64,000 nucleotides of DNA from Asticcacaulis sp. YBE204 (lineage in GTDB: Bacteria; Pseudomonadota; Alphaproteobacteria; Caulobacterales; Caulobacteraceae): contig NZ_AWGF01000001.1 of assembly GCF_000495855.1 (NCBI RefSeq), positions 558,001 through 622,000 on the forward strand. The letters run 5' to 3'. Position 1 is the stretch's first letter, and every line of letters begins with the position of its first letter. A model generated the notes under the pieces. That model saw only the letters and a program-made list of their open reading frames with translations. It was not told the origin of the DNA and did not search any database. Both the position numbers and the translations under genes were made by a program. Positions 26,665 through 35,641 of this stretch are shown here, in pieces.

Positions 26665-29607
26665 ATGGCGGATATCCTTTTTTCCTCGCTGGTCGACCGG
26701 TTGCACGCCTGCGGCCCCGTCCTCAACGACGGCGCGGCGCAGTATGCCTATGAGACCATCGCCGATGTGGCGCAGGCCGAAGGCTGGCCCGACCTGCTGA
26801 CTCAGGCGGGTCCTGCCCTGATGCCGGTGCTGGGGGCCTCGCCCTATCTGGCCGGTCTGATGCGGCGCGAGCCCCAGCGTCTGCGCGAAACCCTGATGTC
26901 GCCGCCCGAAGCGCGTCTCAAGGCCATATTGCTGGCGACCGAGGCCCTGGCCGAACAGGCCCTGACGATGGAGGCGGTCGACATCGACGCCGCCAAGCGC
27001 GTCCTGCGTCACCTCAAGGCCGACACGCACCTGCTGACGGCGCTGGCCGACCTTGGCGACGTGTGGAAGCTCGATCACGTCACCGCCGCCCTGACGCGCT
27101 TCGCCGATGCGGTAACCCACGCCGCCATCGCGCTCGCCATGCGCGAGGAGCGCGACAAGGGACGACTGCGCCCCTTCGATCCCAGGGGCGAGCGCGGCAT
27201 ATTGCCGGGCCTGTTCGTGCTGGCCATGGGCAAGCATGGGGCCGGGGAACTGAACTACTCGTCGGATATCGACATCACCTTCTTCTGCGAGTTGGATCAG
27301 TTGCCGCTAAAAGAGGGTGTCGAGGGGCAGGTCTTTATCGACCGGCTGGCGCGCCGCGTATCGAACATCCTCTCTGAGCGAACGGCGGATGGGTACGTCT
27401 TTCGCGTCGATCTGCGCCTGCGTCCCGATCCCTCCTCGACCCCGACCGTGGTCAGTGTGCCCTTCGCGCTCAACTACTATGAGAGCGTCGGGCAGAACTG
27501 GGAGCGCGCGGCCTTCATCAAGGCGCGGCCCGTCGCCGGCGACATGGTCGAGGCCAAGGCCTTTATGCAGGTTTTGTCGCCGTTCATCTGGCGTCGCAGC
27601 CTCGACTATCCGGCCATCGCCGACATTCAGTCGATCAAGCGCCAGATTCACATTCACAGCGTCCACGAACGCCTCGACCCGGCAGGCGCCAATCTCAAGC
27701 TGGGCGTCGGCGGTATCCGCGAGATCGAGTTCTTCGTCCAGACCCAGCAACTGATCCTCGGCGGTCGCGACCCCAGCCTGCGCTCGCGCCGGACGCTCGA
27801 TGCGCTCGATGCCCTGCGCCGCGCCGGGCACCTGGCGCCCGCCGTCGCCAAGGAACTGAAACAGGCCTATATCCGCCTGCGCGACTGGGAACACCGCGTG
27901 CAGATGATCGCCGACGAGCAGACCCATATCCTGCCCGAGGTCGACGAGGAGCGGATGCGCGTGGCCGCCATGTGCGGCTTCACGAACCTCAGCCGTTTCG
28001 ACCTTGCCGTGTCGCGGACGCTCAGGCTGGTCAACGGCCATTACGGCGAGCTGTTCTCGGATTCGGAAGATTTGTCGTCGTCCTTCGGCAGTCTCGTCTT
28101 CACCGGTATCGAGGACGATCCCGAAACGCTGAAAACCCTGACGCGTATGGGCTTCGACCATCCCTCGCAGATTTCGGCGACCATCCGCTCGTGGCACCAC
28201 GGCCGCATCCCGGCCACGCGGACGGAGCGCGGGCGCGAACTGTTTACGCGTCTTGTGCCGAGACTTCTGGAAGCATTGAACGAAACGGGTGCGCCGAACA
28301 TCGCCTTCACGCGCTTTTCGGTCTTTTTCTCCAGCCTCAGCGCCGGGGTGCAGATCCAGTCCCTGTTCCTCGCCAATCCGAAGCTGTTCCACTCGATCGT
28401 CGAGATCATGGGCTTCAGTCCGCGTCTGGCGCAGCTCCTGTCGCGGCACCCGACCATCTTCGACGCCATGCTTGACGCCGGGTTCTTCGACCCCTTGGGT
28501 GAGGAGGTCGACCGTCTGATTCAGGCCGAGATCGAGCGCGTCCCCGACGATATCGAAAGCGTGATGAACGCGCTGCGCCGTGTCTGTCGCGAACAACAGT
28601 TCCGTATCGGGATGCAGATCATCAATGCCCGTCTGAGCACCGAGGCGGCGGGGGCGGCCTATGCGCGCCTGGCGGACGCCTGCATCCAGCATCTGTCGCC
28701 CCTGTCGCTGGAGGAGGTCCGCCGTCAGGGCGGCAACCTGTCGGGCGAGGTCGCCATTCTGGCGCTCGGCAAGCTGGGCGGGCAGGAAATGACCGCGCGC
28801 TCCGACCTCGACCTGATGGCGGTCTATATGCCGCATGATCCGTCGGAGACGTCCGACCTCAAGGGCTGGGGGGCGGAGACCTGGTTCGGTCGTTTCACCC
28901 AGCGCCTGATCTCGGCCTTGTCGGCCCCGACGCACGAAGGTCTGCTGTACGAGATCGACATGAAGCTGCGCCCGACCGGCGCCAAGGGGCCGGTGGCGGT
29001 GTCGCTGGCGGCGTTCGAGAACTACTATACGCGCGACGCCGACACCTGGGAGTTTCAGGCCCTGACGCGGGCGCGCGTCGTGTGGGCGACGTCCGAGGAT
29101 TTCGCCGATCTGGTGCGGCTCAAGATCGAGACGATCCTGCGCGCCACGCGCTCCGAGGCCCAGACGGCGCTCGACGTCCTCAATATGCGCGCCCTGATGG
29201 AGCGCGAGCGTCCGGCCAAGAGCTTCTGGGATTTCAAGCTGGTCGTCGGCGGTCAGGTCGATTGCGAGTTTGCCGCCCAGTATCTTCAACTGATCCACGC
29301 CGCCAATGGCGGGCCCCTGCGCGTGGGGACACTGGCCGCGCTTCAGGCCATGCAGCGCGCCGGTCTGGCGAAGCCTGAGGACGTCGAGGCGCTCAGTTCG
29401 GCGTGGCGGGTGCAGCAGGGTCTGGCGCAATTGCTGCGCGTGTCGCTCGATGCCGGGGACGACCCGTCGCAGGAACCCGAAGCGTTTCAGCGCAAGCTGG
29501 CCCGTGCGGTGCATACCCGTCGCCTCGATACGCTGGAAAAGAAGCTCCGCGATATCCGCAAGAAGGCCCGCGCCGCGTTCGAATCTGTGGTCGGCCCGAA
29601 CGGCTAG
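26665..29607 (+). CDS. glnE: Bifunctional glutamine synthetase adenylyltransferase/deadenylase
   Basis: A 980-residue protein with two nucleotidyltransferase domains. The N-terminal deadenylase has GAGELNYSSDIDITFF at about residue 193, and the C-terminal adenylylase has KLGGQEMTARSDLDLMAVY near 700. The middle and C-terminal helical domains (GlnD-UR-type) bind PII. The enzyme adds or removes AMP on glutamine synthetase in response to nitrogen status. The length fits alphaproteobacterial GlnE. A terminator-like hairpin follows at 29689. Confidence 0.96.
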   Translation: MADILFSSLVDRLHACGPVLNDGAAQYAYETIADVAQAEGWPDLLTQAGPALMPVLGASPYLAGLMRREPQRLRETLMSPPEARLKAILLATEALAEQALTMEAVDIDAAKRVLRHLKADTHLLTALADLGDVWKLDHVTAALTRFADAVTHAAIALAMREERDKGRLRPFDPRGERGILPGLFVLAMGKHGAGELNYSSDIDITFFCELDQLPLKEGVEGQVFIDRLARRVSNILSERTADGYVFRVDLRLRPDPSSTPTVVSVPFALNYYESVGQNWERAAFIKARPVAGDMVEAKAFMQVLSPFIWRRSLDYPAIADIQSIKRQIHIHSVHERLDPAGANLKLGVGGIREIEFFVQTQQLILGGRDPSLRSRRTLDALDALRRAGHLAPAVAKELKQAYIRLRDWEHRVQMIADEQTHILPEVDEERMRVAAMCGFTNLSRFDLAVSRTLRLVNGHYGELFSDSEDLSSSFGSLVFTGIEDDPETLKTLTRMGFDHPSQISATIRSWHHGRIPATRTERGRELFTRLVPRLLEALNETGAPNIAFTRFSVFFSSLSAGVQIQSLFLANPKLFHSIVEIMGFSPRLAQLLSRHPTIFDAMLDAGFFDPLGEEVDRLIQAEIERVPDDIESVMNALRRVCREQQFRIGMQIINARLSTEAAGAAYARLADACIQHLSPLSLEEVRRQGGNLSGEVAILALGKLGGQEMTARSDLDLMAVYMPHDPSETSDLKGWGAETWFGRFTQRLISALSAPTHEGLLYEIDMKLRPTGAKGPVAVSLAAFENYYTRDADTWEFQALTRARVVWATSEDFADLVRLKIETILRATRSEAQTALDVLNMRALMERERPAKSFWDFKLVVGGQVDCEFAAQYLQLIHAANGGPLRVGTLAALQAMQRAGLAKPEDVEALSSAWRVQQGLAQLLRVSLDAGDDPSQEPEAFQRKLARAVHTRRLDTLEKKLRDIRKKARAAFESVVGPNG

Positions 29608-29688
29608 GTAATTCGCATCCCCCGCTTCGCAGAGAGGATGAAGCGTCAATTGCGACGGATTCGAAATCGTTCCACGTGTAATTGCCTG

Positions 29689-29711
29689 AACGGACCCGAA
29701 AGGCCCGTTTT
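29689..29711 (+). terminator. Terminator-like hairpin after glnE
   Basis: Arms aacggacc (29689-29696) and ggcccgtt (29702-29709) pair with one mismatch around cgaaa, followed by a short T-run (29708-29711). Located 82 bases after the glnE stop. Confidence 0.65.
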
Positions 29712-29734
29712 GTCCCGTGGTTGCTTTTGTTTAC

Positions 29735-29777
29735 GCGCAATCGATCCGAAAACCGCTGCACACTTTTCGGATTGCGC
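29735..29777. repeat. Family C palindrome upstream of the ECF sigma gene
   Basis: Nested arms gcgcaat (29735-29741) / attgcgc (29771-29777) and tccgaaaa (29745-29752) / ttttcgga (29764-29771). The same word pair is found inside a kinase gene at 56314-56357. It occupies the leader just before the sigma factor start and may affect its translation or hide its promoter. Confidence 0.75.
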
Positions 29778-29791
29778 TAGAGGTCCTCGTT

Positions 29792-30466
29792 ATGTCTAAT
29801 GTGACGCTCTTGGTCGAGGGCAACCGCTACATGGGTCAGAAAATGGATTCGCTGACGGATCCGGACGAGGCGCTGATCGCCGCCGTCGCGCGGGGCGATG
29901 CCGCCGCGACTCAGGCGCTGGTGTCACGTAAGCTGCCCCGCGTTCTGTCTCTGGCGCGCCGCCTGCTGAGTGACCCGGCCGAGGCCGAGGACGTGGCGCA
30001 GGAAGCCCTGCTGCGTATGTGGAAACAGGCGCCGCACTGGGTGCCGGGTCGGGCGCGGCTCGATACCTGGCTGCACAAGGTGGCGGTCAATCTGTGCTAC
30101 GACCGGTTGCGCCGTCGTAAGGATACGGTCGATGCCAACGAGGTTGAACTGGTCGATACCGGGGCCAATCCGACCCAGCGTCTGGACCAGCAGCAGGCCA
30201 GCGCTCAGGTCGAGGCGGCGCTGAACGCTTTGCCGGAGCGGCAAAAACTGGCCATCGTCCTGTGCTACTATCAGGAGCTGTCCAATATCGAGGCCGCGGG
30301 CCTGATGGAGGTTTCGGTCGAGGCGCTGGAAAGTCTCCTCTCGCGCGGGCGGCGTCAGTTGAAGGCGTTGCTCAGCGACCAGAGAACCGATCTTCTCGGC
30401 GGTGCGCCGCCAAAAGAGCGGAAACCCGAACTTAAGCTTGTTACGCCTATTATCAGCGCATCATAG
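29792..30466 (+). CDS. ECF-type RNA polymerase sigma factor
   Basis: A sigma-70 family ECF factor of about 224 residues. Region 2 is clear: LPRVLSLARRLLSDPAEAED with VAQEALLRMWKQ, and the promoter-opening WLHKVAVNLCYDRLRRR. Region 4 holds LPERQKLAIVLCYYQELSN followed by the helix-turn-helix EAAGLMEVSVEALESLLSRG. The ATG at 29792 is chosen; ATGs at 29831 and 29843 are alternatives and the frame runs open to 29717. An anti-sigma gene follows after 15 bases and a CpxP-like gene after that, so the target is probably an envelope-stress or metal response. Confidence 0.9.
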   Translation: MSNVTLLVEGNRYMGQKMDSLTDPDEALIAAVARGDAAATQALVSRKLPRVLSLARRLLSDPAEAEDVAQEALLRMWKQAPHWVPGRARLDTWLHKVAVNLCYDRLRRRKDTVDANEVELVDTGANPTQRLDQQQASAQVEAALNALPERQKLAIVLCYYQELSNIEAAGLMEVSVEALESLLSRGRRQLKALLSDQRTDLLGGAPPKERKPELKLVTPIISAS

Positions 30467-30481
30467 AAAGGAGCTGAAACG

Positions 30482-30940
30482 ATGATAACCCAACCGATGA
30501 CATCCGATCGCTTCGAAGCCATTATCGAGGCCTATGGCGCCACCCCCAGCCGCTGGCCCGAAGCCGAGCGGGACGCCGCCCGCGCCTTCATGCAGCGCGA
30601 ACCGCAGATCGCCCGCGCCTTGATGGCCGAGGCGCGCGGCATCGACGCCCTGCTGGGGTCGCTGGCCGCACCTGAGCCGTCGGACGCCCTGCAATGGGAA
30701 GTTCTGGCGCGTCTTATGCCCGCCGCCGTGGTCGAAAAGGTCGCCGACGAATATAATGTCGTGCCATTTACGGCCCCGGCAAAGCCGAAATCGCGCGTCA
30801 TGTGGCTGGCCAGCGGTCTGGCCGCCGCCTGTGCCGCCGGGGTCATCTTCGGCGTCAATATCGGTCTGGCCTCGACGGCCGATCTGCGCGCCGAAGACGT
30901 GCTGGTCGCGGCCAATTACAGCGACGTGGATAGCTGGTAA
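30482..30940 (+). CDS. Probable membrane anti-sigma factor
   Basis: A 152-residue protein preceded by a strong ribosome site (aaaggag). The N-terminal 85 residues are helical, with EAYGATPSRWPEAERDAARA, a stretch common in small alphaproteobacterial proteins encoded next to ECF sigma factors. One membrane helix spans about residues 105-128, leaving only some 20 residues outside. No zinc-binding HxxxCxxC motif is present, so it is not a ZAS-type anti-sigma. The role is inferred from gene order and topology. Confidence 0.75.
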   Translation: MITQPMTSDRFEAIIEAYGATPSRWPEAERDAARAFMQREPQIARALMAEARGIDALLGSLAAPEPSDALQWEVLARLMPAAVVEKVADEYNVVPFTAPAKPKSRVMWLASGLAAACAAGVIFGVNIGLASTADLRAEDVLVAANYSDVDSW

Positions 30941-31485
30941 TGGCGGAGACGGCGTCCAAAAAACCATCGTTGAAAATGTGGCTGGTCGGCTCGATCGTGC
31001 TGAACGTCTTTCTGGCGGGCTCGTTGATCGGGGTGGGCCTCATCGCCCAGAAGCATTTCAAGCCGCATTCGGACAAGAACCTGCCCGCCCTGACGCGGAT
31101 GGTCGAGGGTCTGACGCCCGCCAATCAGGAAAAAGCACGCGAACTGCTGACCGAAGCGGCGCTGGCCGGCGAAACCGACATGAACGAAAGCCGCACCCAT
31201 CGCGAAGCGGCGACGCGGCTCGTGCTGGAGGCCAACCCCGATCCTGTGGCCATTCAGGCCGAGATCATGAAGGCGCGCCGCGTCGAATCCTCGGCCAAGG
31301 ACAAGATCGAAACGGCGATTCTGACCCTGCTGCTGCAATTGCCGATCGAGGAACGGGCCAAGGTCGCCGACCGCCTGATCAAGGGGCCGCAACGCGCCCG
31401 TGCCAAGGCGATGTACGACGTGAAAAAGGCTCAGGAAAAGGCTGAAAAGGAAAAGACGGGCAAGGCGTCGGCTTCGGCGTCCTGA
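30940..31485 (+). CDS. CpxP/ZraP-like periplasmic protein (heavy-metal sensor type)
   Basis: A 181-residue protein with an N-terminal membrane anchor (about residues 12-36) and a long helical periplasmic domain. The pattern LTPANQEKARELLTEAAL, RTHREAATRLVLEANPDP and ERAKVADRLIKGPQ resembles the periplasmic heavy-metal sensor/CpxP group, which form helical dimers that sense metals or misfolded protein. The tail is Lys/Ala/Ser-rich. Its ATG overlaps the anti-sigma stop (taatg), so the two are translated together and probably act in the same signalling chain. Confidence 0.8.
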   Translation: MAETASKKPSLKMWLVGSIVLNVFLAGSLIGVGLIAQKHFKPHSDKNLPALTRMVEGLTPANQEKARELLTEAALAGETDMNESRTHREAATRLVLEANPDPVAIQAEIMKARRVESSAKDKIETAILTLLLQLPIEERAKVADRLIKGPQRARAKAMYDVKKAQEKAEKEKTGKASASAS

Positions 31486-31521
31486 TCGGTTAATTCCGTA
31501 TCTGGGGATTCGAAGCAGAAT

Positions 31522-31673
31522 TGACCACGGAAAACACAGACAGCACGGAAACGCTGGTTCGTCTTTCTTGCCCGAAGGGCCTCTTCTTGCGAGTAACGCG
31601 CTCAGATTAAGGCGCATCGTGCAATTATAAACAGCACAATGAATTTCAGTGCTTTCCGTGTTTTCCGTGGTAA
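31522..31673. repeat. Family B inverted repeat
   Basis: In the 216-base gap between the CpxP-like and EamA genes. Left arm contains accacggaaaacacagaca and gcacgga (31524-31550); right arm contains gtgctttccgtg and ttttccgtggta (about 31649-31671). The two are imperfect complements. They stand between convergent genes and could serve as a terminator. Confidence 0.75.
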
Positions 31674-31701
31674 ATCTTAACCATCGTCAACACATCCCGA
31701 C

Positions 31702-32610
31702 TTACTCGGCCTTATGCGCATGGGCGCAACTGAGCACGCTGGCGATCAGCAACACGATCGCCGCGCCTTCCATGAGCGTCGGCAACCGCGCCTCCCACAA
31801 AAAGCCGTAGAGCAGGGCGAACAGGGTCTCGAACAGGATCATCTGGCCGATCAGGGTCATGGGCAACAGGCGACTGGCGCGGTTCCAGGAGGCGTTGCCG
31901 ATCACCGAACAGAGGATGGCAACGCCGGTCACGACGCTCAGAAACGTCCACCAATCGGTGTCTGAGTGTGCACCCGCGCCGAACAGGAAGGCCGGGATGG
32001 CCAGAAGCAGCGCCAGCGCGCCGGTAACGACGCCGGTCAGCAGGCTCCAGTCGTGGGCGGTGACCTGTTCCAATTGGTTGAGCCAGCGGCTGTTACCAAC
32101 GGCATAGACCGTCCACGCGATCAGCGCGCCGAACGCGCAGAGAAATCCGGTCAGAGACCCGCTCGCATCGCCGAAGGCTTCCCACGCCGTACAAGCGATA
32201 CCCGCGATCCCCAGTAGTAGCGAGGGCACAAGCTTGATCAACGGCACGTGGCTGTCGCGGTGCCCCATCAGGGTGACGGTGACCGGCAAAAGCCCGATGA
32301 TCAGGGTCGTCATGGCCACGCCGCCGGACTGCACGGCCTGCGCCAGCAGGACGTAATAGACGATATTGCCGACCAGACTCAGCCAGATCAGGCCACGCCA
32401 CTCCGCGCCCCTGATCAGCGGGGCGAGCCGTTTCCACGACGGTGCGATCAGGATCGCCGCGACCAGCCCATAGGCCAGATAGCGCCCGGCCGACAGTTGC
32501 AGGGCTGAGAACCCCGGCACCAGTTCGGGCGTCAGGAAGACCAGCCCCCATAAAGCGCCCGCCGCCACGCCGCAGCCTATACCCAGCCAAAGTTTCTTTT
32601 GATCGGTCAT
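31702..32610 (-). CDS. EamA/DMT-family transporter
   Basis: A 302-residue inner-membrane protein with ten predicted helices in two EamA repeats. Typical pieces are AAGALWGLVFLTPELVPGFS at the start and LIGQMILFETLFALLYGFLW with the ARLPTLMEGAAIVLL helix at the end. DMT proteins export or import small metabolites such as amino acids or nucleotides; the substrate cannot be inferred. It is a single-gene unit, flanked by a family B repeat downstream and family A copy A-5 upstream. Confidence 0.9.
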   Translation of the reverse strand: MTDQKKLWLGIGCGVAAGALWGLVFLTPELVPGFSALQLSAGRYLAYGLVAAILIAPSWKRLAPLIRGAEWRGLIWLSLVGNIVYYVLLAQAVQSGGVAMTTLIIGLLPVTVTLMGHRDSHVPLIKLVPSLLLGIAGIACTAWEAFGDASGSLTGFLCAFGALIAWTVYAVGNSRWLNQLEQVTAHDWSLLTGVVTGALALLLAIPAFLFGAGAHSDTDWWTFLSVVTGVAILCSVIGNASWNRASRLLPMTLIGQMILFETLFALLYGFLWEARLPTLMEGAAIVLLIASVLSCAHAHKAE

Positions 32611-32628
32611 GCTTTACCTAGGGTTTTT

Positions 32629-32817
32629 ATACCTCCCTGCGCTTGCGCGGGGAGGGGGGCCATTGGCGGAGCCAATGGTGGTGGGGTGTCTTGCGGAGGT
32701 TCAACGCCATCATCCTAAATAGATAAGGCACCCCACCACCACATCTCACCACTTCGTGGTTCGTGCGGTCCCCGGCACCGGCCGCCCGGCTCCCCGCACT
32801 GAAGTGCAGGGAGGTAT
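32629..32817. repeat. Family A palindromic mosaic repeat (A-5)
   Basis: Complete copy with ends atacctccctgcgcttgcgc and gaagtgcagggaggtat. Bases 32729-32772 are an exact 44-base inverted match to 2766-2809 in copy A-1. It lies between two minus-strand genes, downstream of the PleC-like kinase and upstream of the transporter. Confidence 0.88.
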
Positions 32818-32888
32818 GATACGTTTATCGAGGTTACATGCTCTGAACCGATGTATTTGTCTTAACAAGTCGCGTCGGATGGCCCGGA

Positions 32889-35462
32889 TCAGGCGGCGGC
32901 GATACCGGACGATGCAACGGTCGTGTCATCGGCATCGGCCCCGGCGGCGCTTTGATTGGTCGGCAGGATGACGCTGACCGTCGTACCCTGACCCAGAGTC
33001 GAATCGACCTCCAGACGCCCGGAATGCATCTCGATCAGCGACTTGGTGAGCGCCAGGCCGAGGCCGGTGCCTTCCTTGGTTTTCGAGAACTGGTTCTCGA
33101 TCTGCTCGAATGGTTTGGCGAGGCGCTCGATGTCCTTTTCAGCGATGCCGATGCCGGTATCGGCGACATAGAGGTGGATGTTGCTCTCGGTCGCCACCGC
33201 AGAAACCGTGATCGTGCCACCCGCCGGGGTGAACTTTACCGCGTTGGTCAGGAGGTTGAGCAGAATCTGTTTCAGGGCGCGGTAATCGGCCTTGATTTCC
33301 GGCAACGGCGGCAGGTGGACGCGCAGCTTCAGCCCGGCCTTTTCGGCGCGTTGACGGATCAGACGCAGGGTGTCGTCGACGACTTCGTCGATCACCACCG
33401 GCTCGAAGCGCAGATTGAGCTTGCCCGCCTCGATCTTCGACATGTCGAGGATATCGTTGATGAGGGCGAGCAGGTGCTGACCCGACGAGAGGATATCGCC
33501 GGAATATTCCTTGTACCGCGCGTGGCCCAGCGGCCCGAACATTTCCGACGCCATGATCTCGGAGAAACCGTTGATGGCGTTGAGCGGCGTGCGCAACTCG
33601 TGCGACATGTTGGCGAGAAATTCCGACTTGGCGTGATTGGCCTGTTCGGCGCGAATCTTGGCCATTTCGTACTTCTTGGCGAGGTCGGCCTGGATGCGGC
33701 GGCTCTGCTCCAGCTTGTCGACCATGCCCTGAAGCTGTTCCTCGTTGCGCCGGCTCATCTCCTCCTGCACCTTGATGGCGGTGATGTCGGCGCCGGTCAC
33801 GACGCGCCCGCCTTCGAGGGTTCGGCTTTCGGCGATCTGAATCCAGCGGCCGTCGTTCAGTTCGGCCTCGATGACGCCTTCGCGGGCATCGACGACATTG
33901 TACTGACGGCGAATGGCGATGGCCATGACCTTGTCGATCAGGTCGCGCTGCGCGCCTTGCTTCAAAAAGCGCGGATCGATGTTGAAGGTGCGTCCGAAGG
34001 TGTCGTTCCACATGACCAGCCGTCCGCGCCGGTCCCACAGGACGAAGGCGTCAGACACCGAATTGATGGCGTCGGTCAGGCGGGCCTCGGCGCGCTGGGC
34101 GCGCGACTGCGCCATGCGTTCGTCCGACACGTCGAGCGCCACGCCCGACAGCCGCGTGAAGCCGGACGGGCCGCGGCCCCCGGTCGATTGACCGCGCGCA
34201 TCCATCCACAGTGAACGGCCTTCGGCGGTCGGCACGCGGAACGACACGTCGAGCGCGCCGTTGTGGCGGGCATTGTCGAGCGCCTTCTGGAAGGTGTCGC
34301 GGTGTTCGGGGGCGATGCGCGACAGGACTTCGGTGGTGGTCGCCATGCCGCCGCCGCCCCAGCCGAACATGACGCCGGTAACGTCCGACATGAAGACCTG
34401 ATCGTTATCGAGATCCCACTCCCAGATGCCGCAGCGCGCCGCTTCGACGGCGAGGCGGTAGCGTTCCTCGTTTTCGCGGTACAGCTTCGCGGCCTCGGTC
34501 GTGCGACGGCCCTGCACCAGCAGAAGCAGGCCGAACAGACCGCCGATGACCAGCGGGCCCAGGAACAGCATCGCCCCCTTGAGCCACGACGAGGGGGCGG
34601 CGGCGACCGGCATGGCGTAGAGCGTCGTCAGGCCATTGTCGCCTTCGTTGGCGGCGGCGATGCGCACGAAGCCGCCTTCGGTCAGCGCCCCCTGCGTCAA
34701 ACGCGCGGAGTTGGCGTTGTCGCGGATGTCGGCGGCGGTGACCGACAGCGCGTCCTTGACCGGCTGCCCGATCAGGGCTTCGTTCGACGCCCCGACGACC
34801 TCGCCCGTCGCATTGATGACCAGCGCCAGATTGTCGCGCGTATTTTCCGCCGAATCGAGCGGGTTGCGCAGCCGCCCGACCAGCCGCGCGCGACCGGGAC
34901 CGGGGCTGAGCACCACATAGGGCCGCTCGTACTTGGTCAGGCGCGAACCCAGCGCCACGATCTCGAAGCTCTTGGTGGCGGTCTTTGCGGCATCGGTCTG
35001 AAGGGTAGCCTCGTCGGCCCCGCTGCGTGCGATGACCTTGCCGTCGGCATCGACCAGAGCCAGCGACAGGATCGCGCCGTTGGCGGTCTTCATCGCCTGA
35101 TCCAGCGCCGCCGTCGCGCCTTCGGGCCGCGCAATATAGGCGGTGGCGGTGGCGTCCATCACGGCGCGGGCGACGGAAACCTGCGTGTCGATGCGCGCGG
35201 CGTTCAGCCGGGCATTGACCAGTCCCTGTTCGTCGCGCTGGGCCTGACCCGACGCGTAATCGTTCTGAAGCTCGTAGGTCGAAACGCCGAGAAACAGCGT
35301 CAGACCGAGCGTCAGGCTGAGGGCGCCGATACGCATCCACGCCGGCATCTTCGGATTGATATTGGTCAGCAGGTTGGATTTAAGCGTTGTTTTACCACGC
35401 AGGGCTGTGGCCGTCTCTGATGAGCGACCGTCGCTATAAGCCTGTGCATTATAGCGTTGCAT
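32889..35462 (-). CDS. pleC: PleC-like cell-cycle histidine kinase/phosphatase
   Basis: An 857-residue sensor kinase. Membrane helices at about residues 43-64 and 292-314 enclose a periplasmic sensor domain, followed by two PAS-like regions (about 330-470 and 475-590), a coiled coil, HisKA with H621 in NMSHELRTPLNAINGFSEIM, and an ATPase domain (TDRs [14 protein letters not shown] and GTGLGLALTKSLIEMHSG). The extended HisKA helix (EMFGPLGHARYKEYSGDILS) is the hallmark of the PleC/DivJ/PdhS group, and two flanking helices with a periplasmic domain point to PleC rather than DivJ. In Caulobacter PleC dephosphorylates DivK at the flagellar pole. The assignment is by family features; experimental role here is inferred. 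Confidence 0.78.
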   Translation of the reverse strand: MQRYNAQAYSDGRSSETATALRGKTTLKSNLLTNINPKMPAWMRIGALSLTLGLTLFLGVSTYELQNDYASGQAQRDEQGLVNARLNAARIDTQVSVARAVMDATATAYIARPEGATAALDQAMKTANGAILSLALVDADGKVIARSGADEATLQTDAAKTATKSFEIVALGSRLTKYERPYVVLSPGPGRARLVGRLRNPLDSAENTRDNLALVINATGEVVGASNEALIGQPVKDALSVTAADIRDNANSARLTQGALTEGGFVRIAAANEGDNGLTTLYAMPVAAAPSSWLKGAMLFLGPLVIGGLFGLLLLVQGRRTTEAAKLYRENEERYRLAVEAARCGIWEWDLDNDQVFMSDVTGVMFGWGGGGMATTTEVLSRIAPEHRDTFQKALDNARHNGALDVSFRVPTAEGRSLWMDARGQSTGGRGPSGFTRLSGVALDVSDERMAQSRAQRAEARLTDAINSVSDAFVLWDRRGRLVMWNDTFGRTFNIDPRFLKQGAQRDLIDKVMAIAIRRQYNVVDAREGVIEAELNDGRWIQIAESRTLEGGRVVTGADITAIKVQEEMSRRNEEQLQGMVDKLEQSRRIQADLAKKYEMAKIRAEQANHAKSEFLANMSHELRTPLNAINGFSEIMASEMFGPLGHARYKEYSGDILSSGQHLLALINDILDMSKIEAGKLNLRFEPVVIDEVVDDTLRLIRQRAEKAGLKLRVHLPPLPEIKADYRALKQILLNLLTNAVKFTPAGGTITVSAVATESNIHLYVADTGIGIAEKDIERLAKPFEQIENQFSKTKEGTGLGLALTKSLIEMHSGRLEVDSTLGQGTTVSVILPTNQSAAGADADDTTVASSGIAAA

Positions 35463-35641
35463 CTGCGCGCGCGTGTCCTGCTAAAGAATTGAATCAAAAA
35501 CCCCAAATCGCGCTACGACTGATTCGGGGTTAACGAACAGGGTAAACGCTTGGTTAATCTATTGTCGAGAGTCTTAAGGATTAATAAATCATCCCCGACG
35601 GACTTCCTTGTGGATCATCCGAAAGATGAATCCACAGCCGT

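Noticed and set aside
27307-29649. Minus-strand open frame of 780 codons opposite glnE
   Set aside because: Antisense of glnE, with shadow-type composition and no recognisable domain.
35530-35600. CtrA-like TTAA boxes upstream of the PleC-like gene
   Set aside because: Several TTAA words occur (for example around 35529, 35553 and 35575), but none pair with the seven-base spacing of a CtrA site without mismatch.
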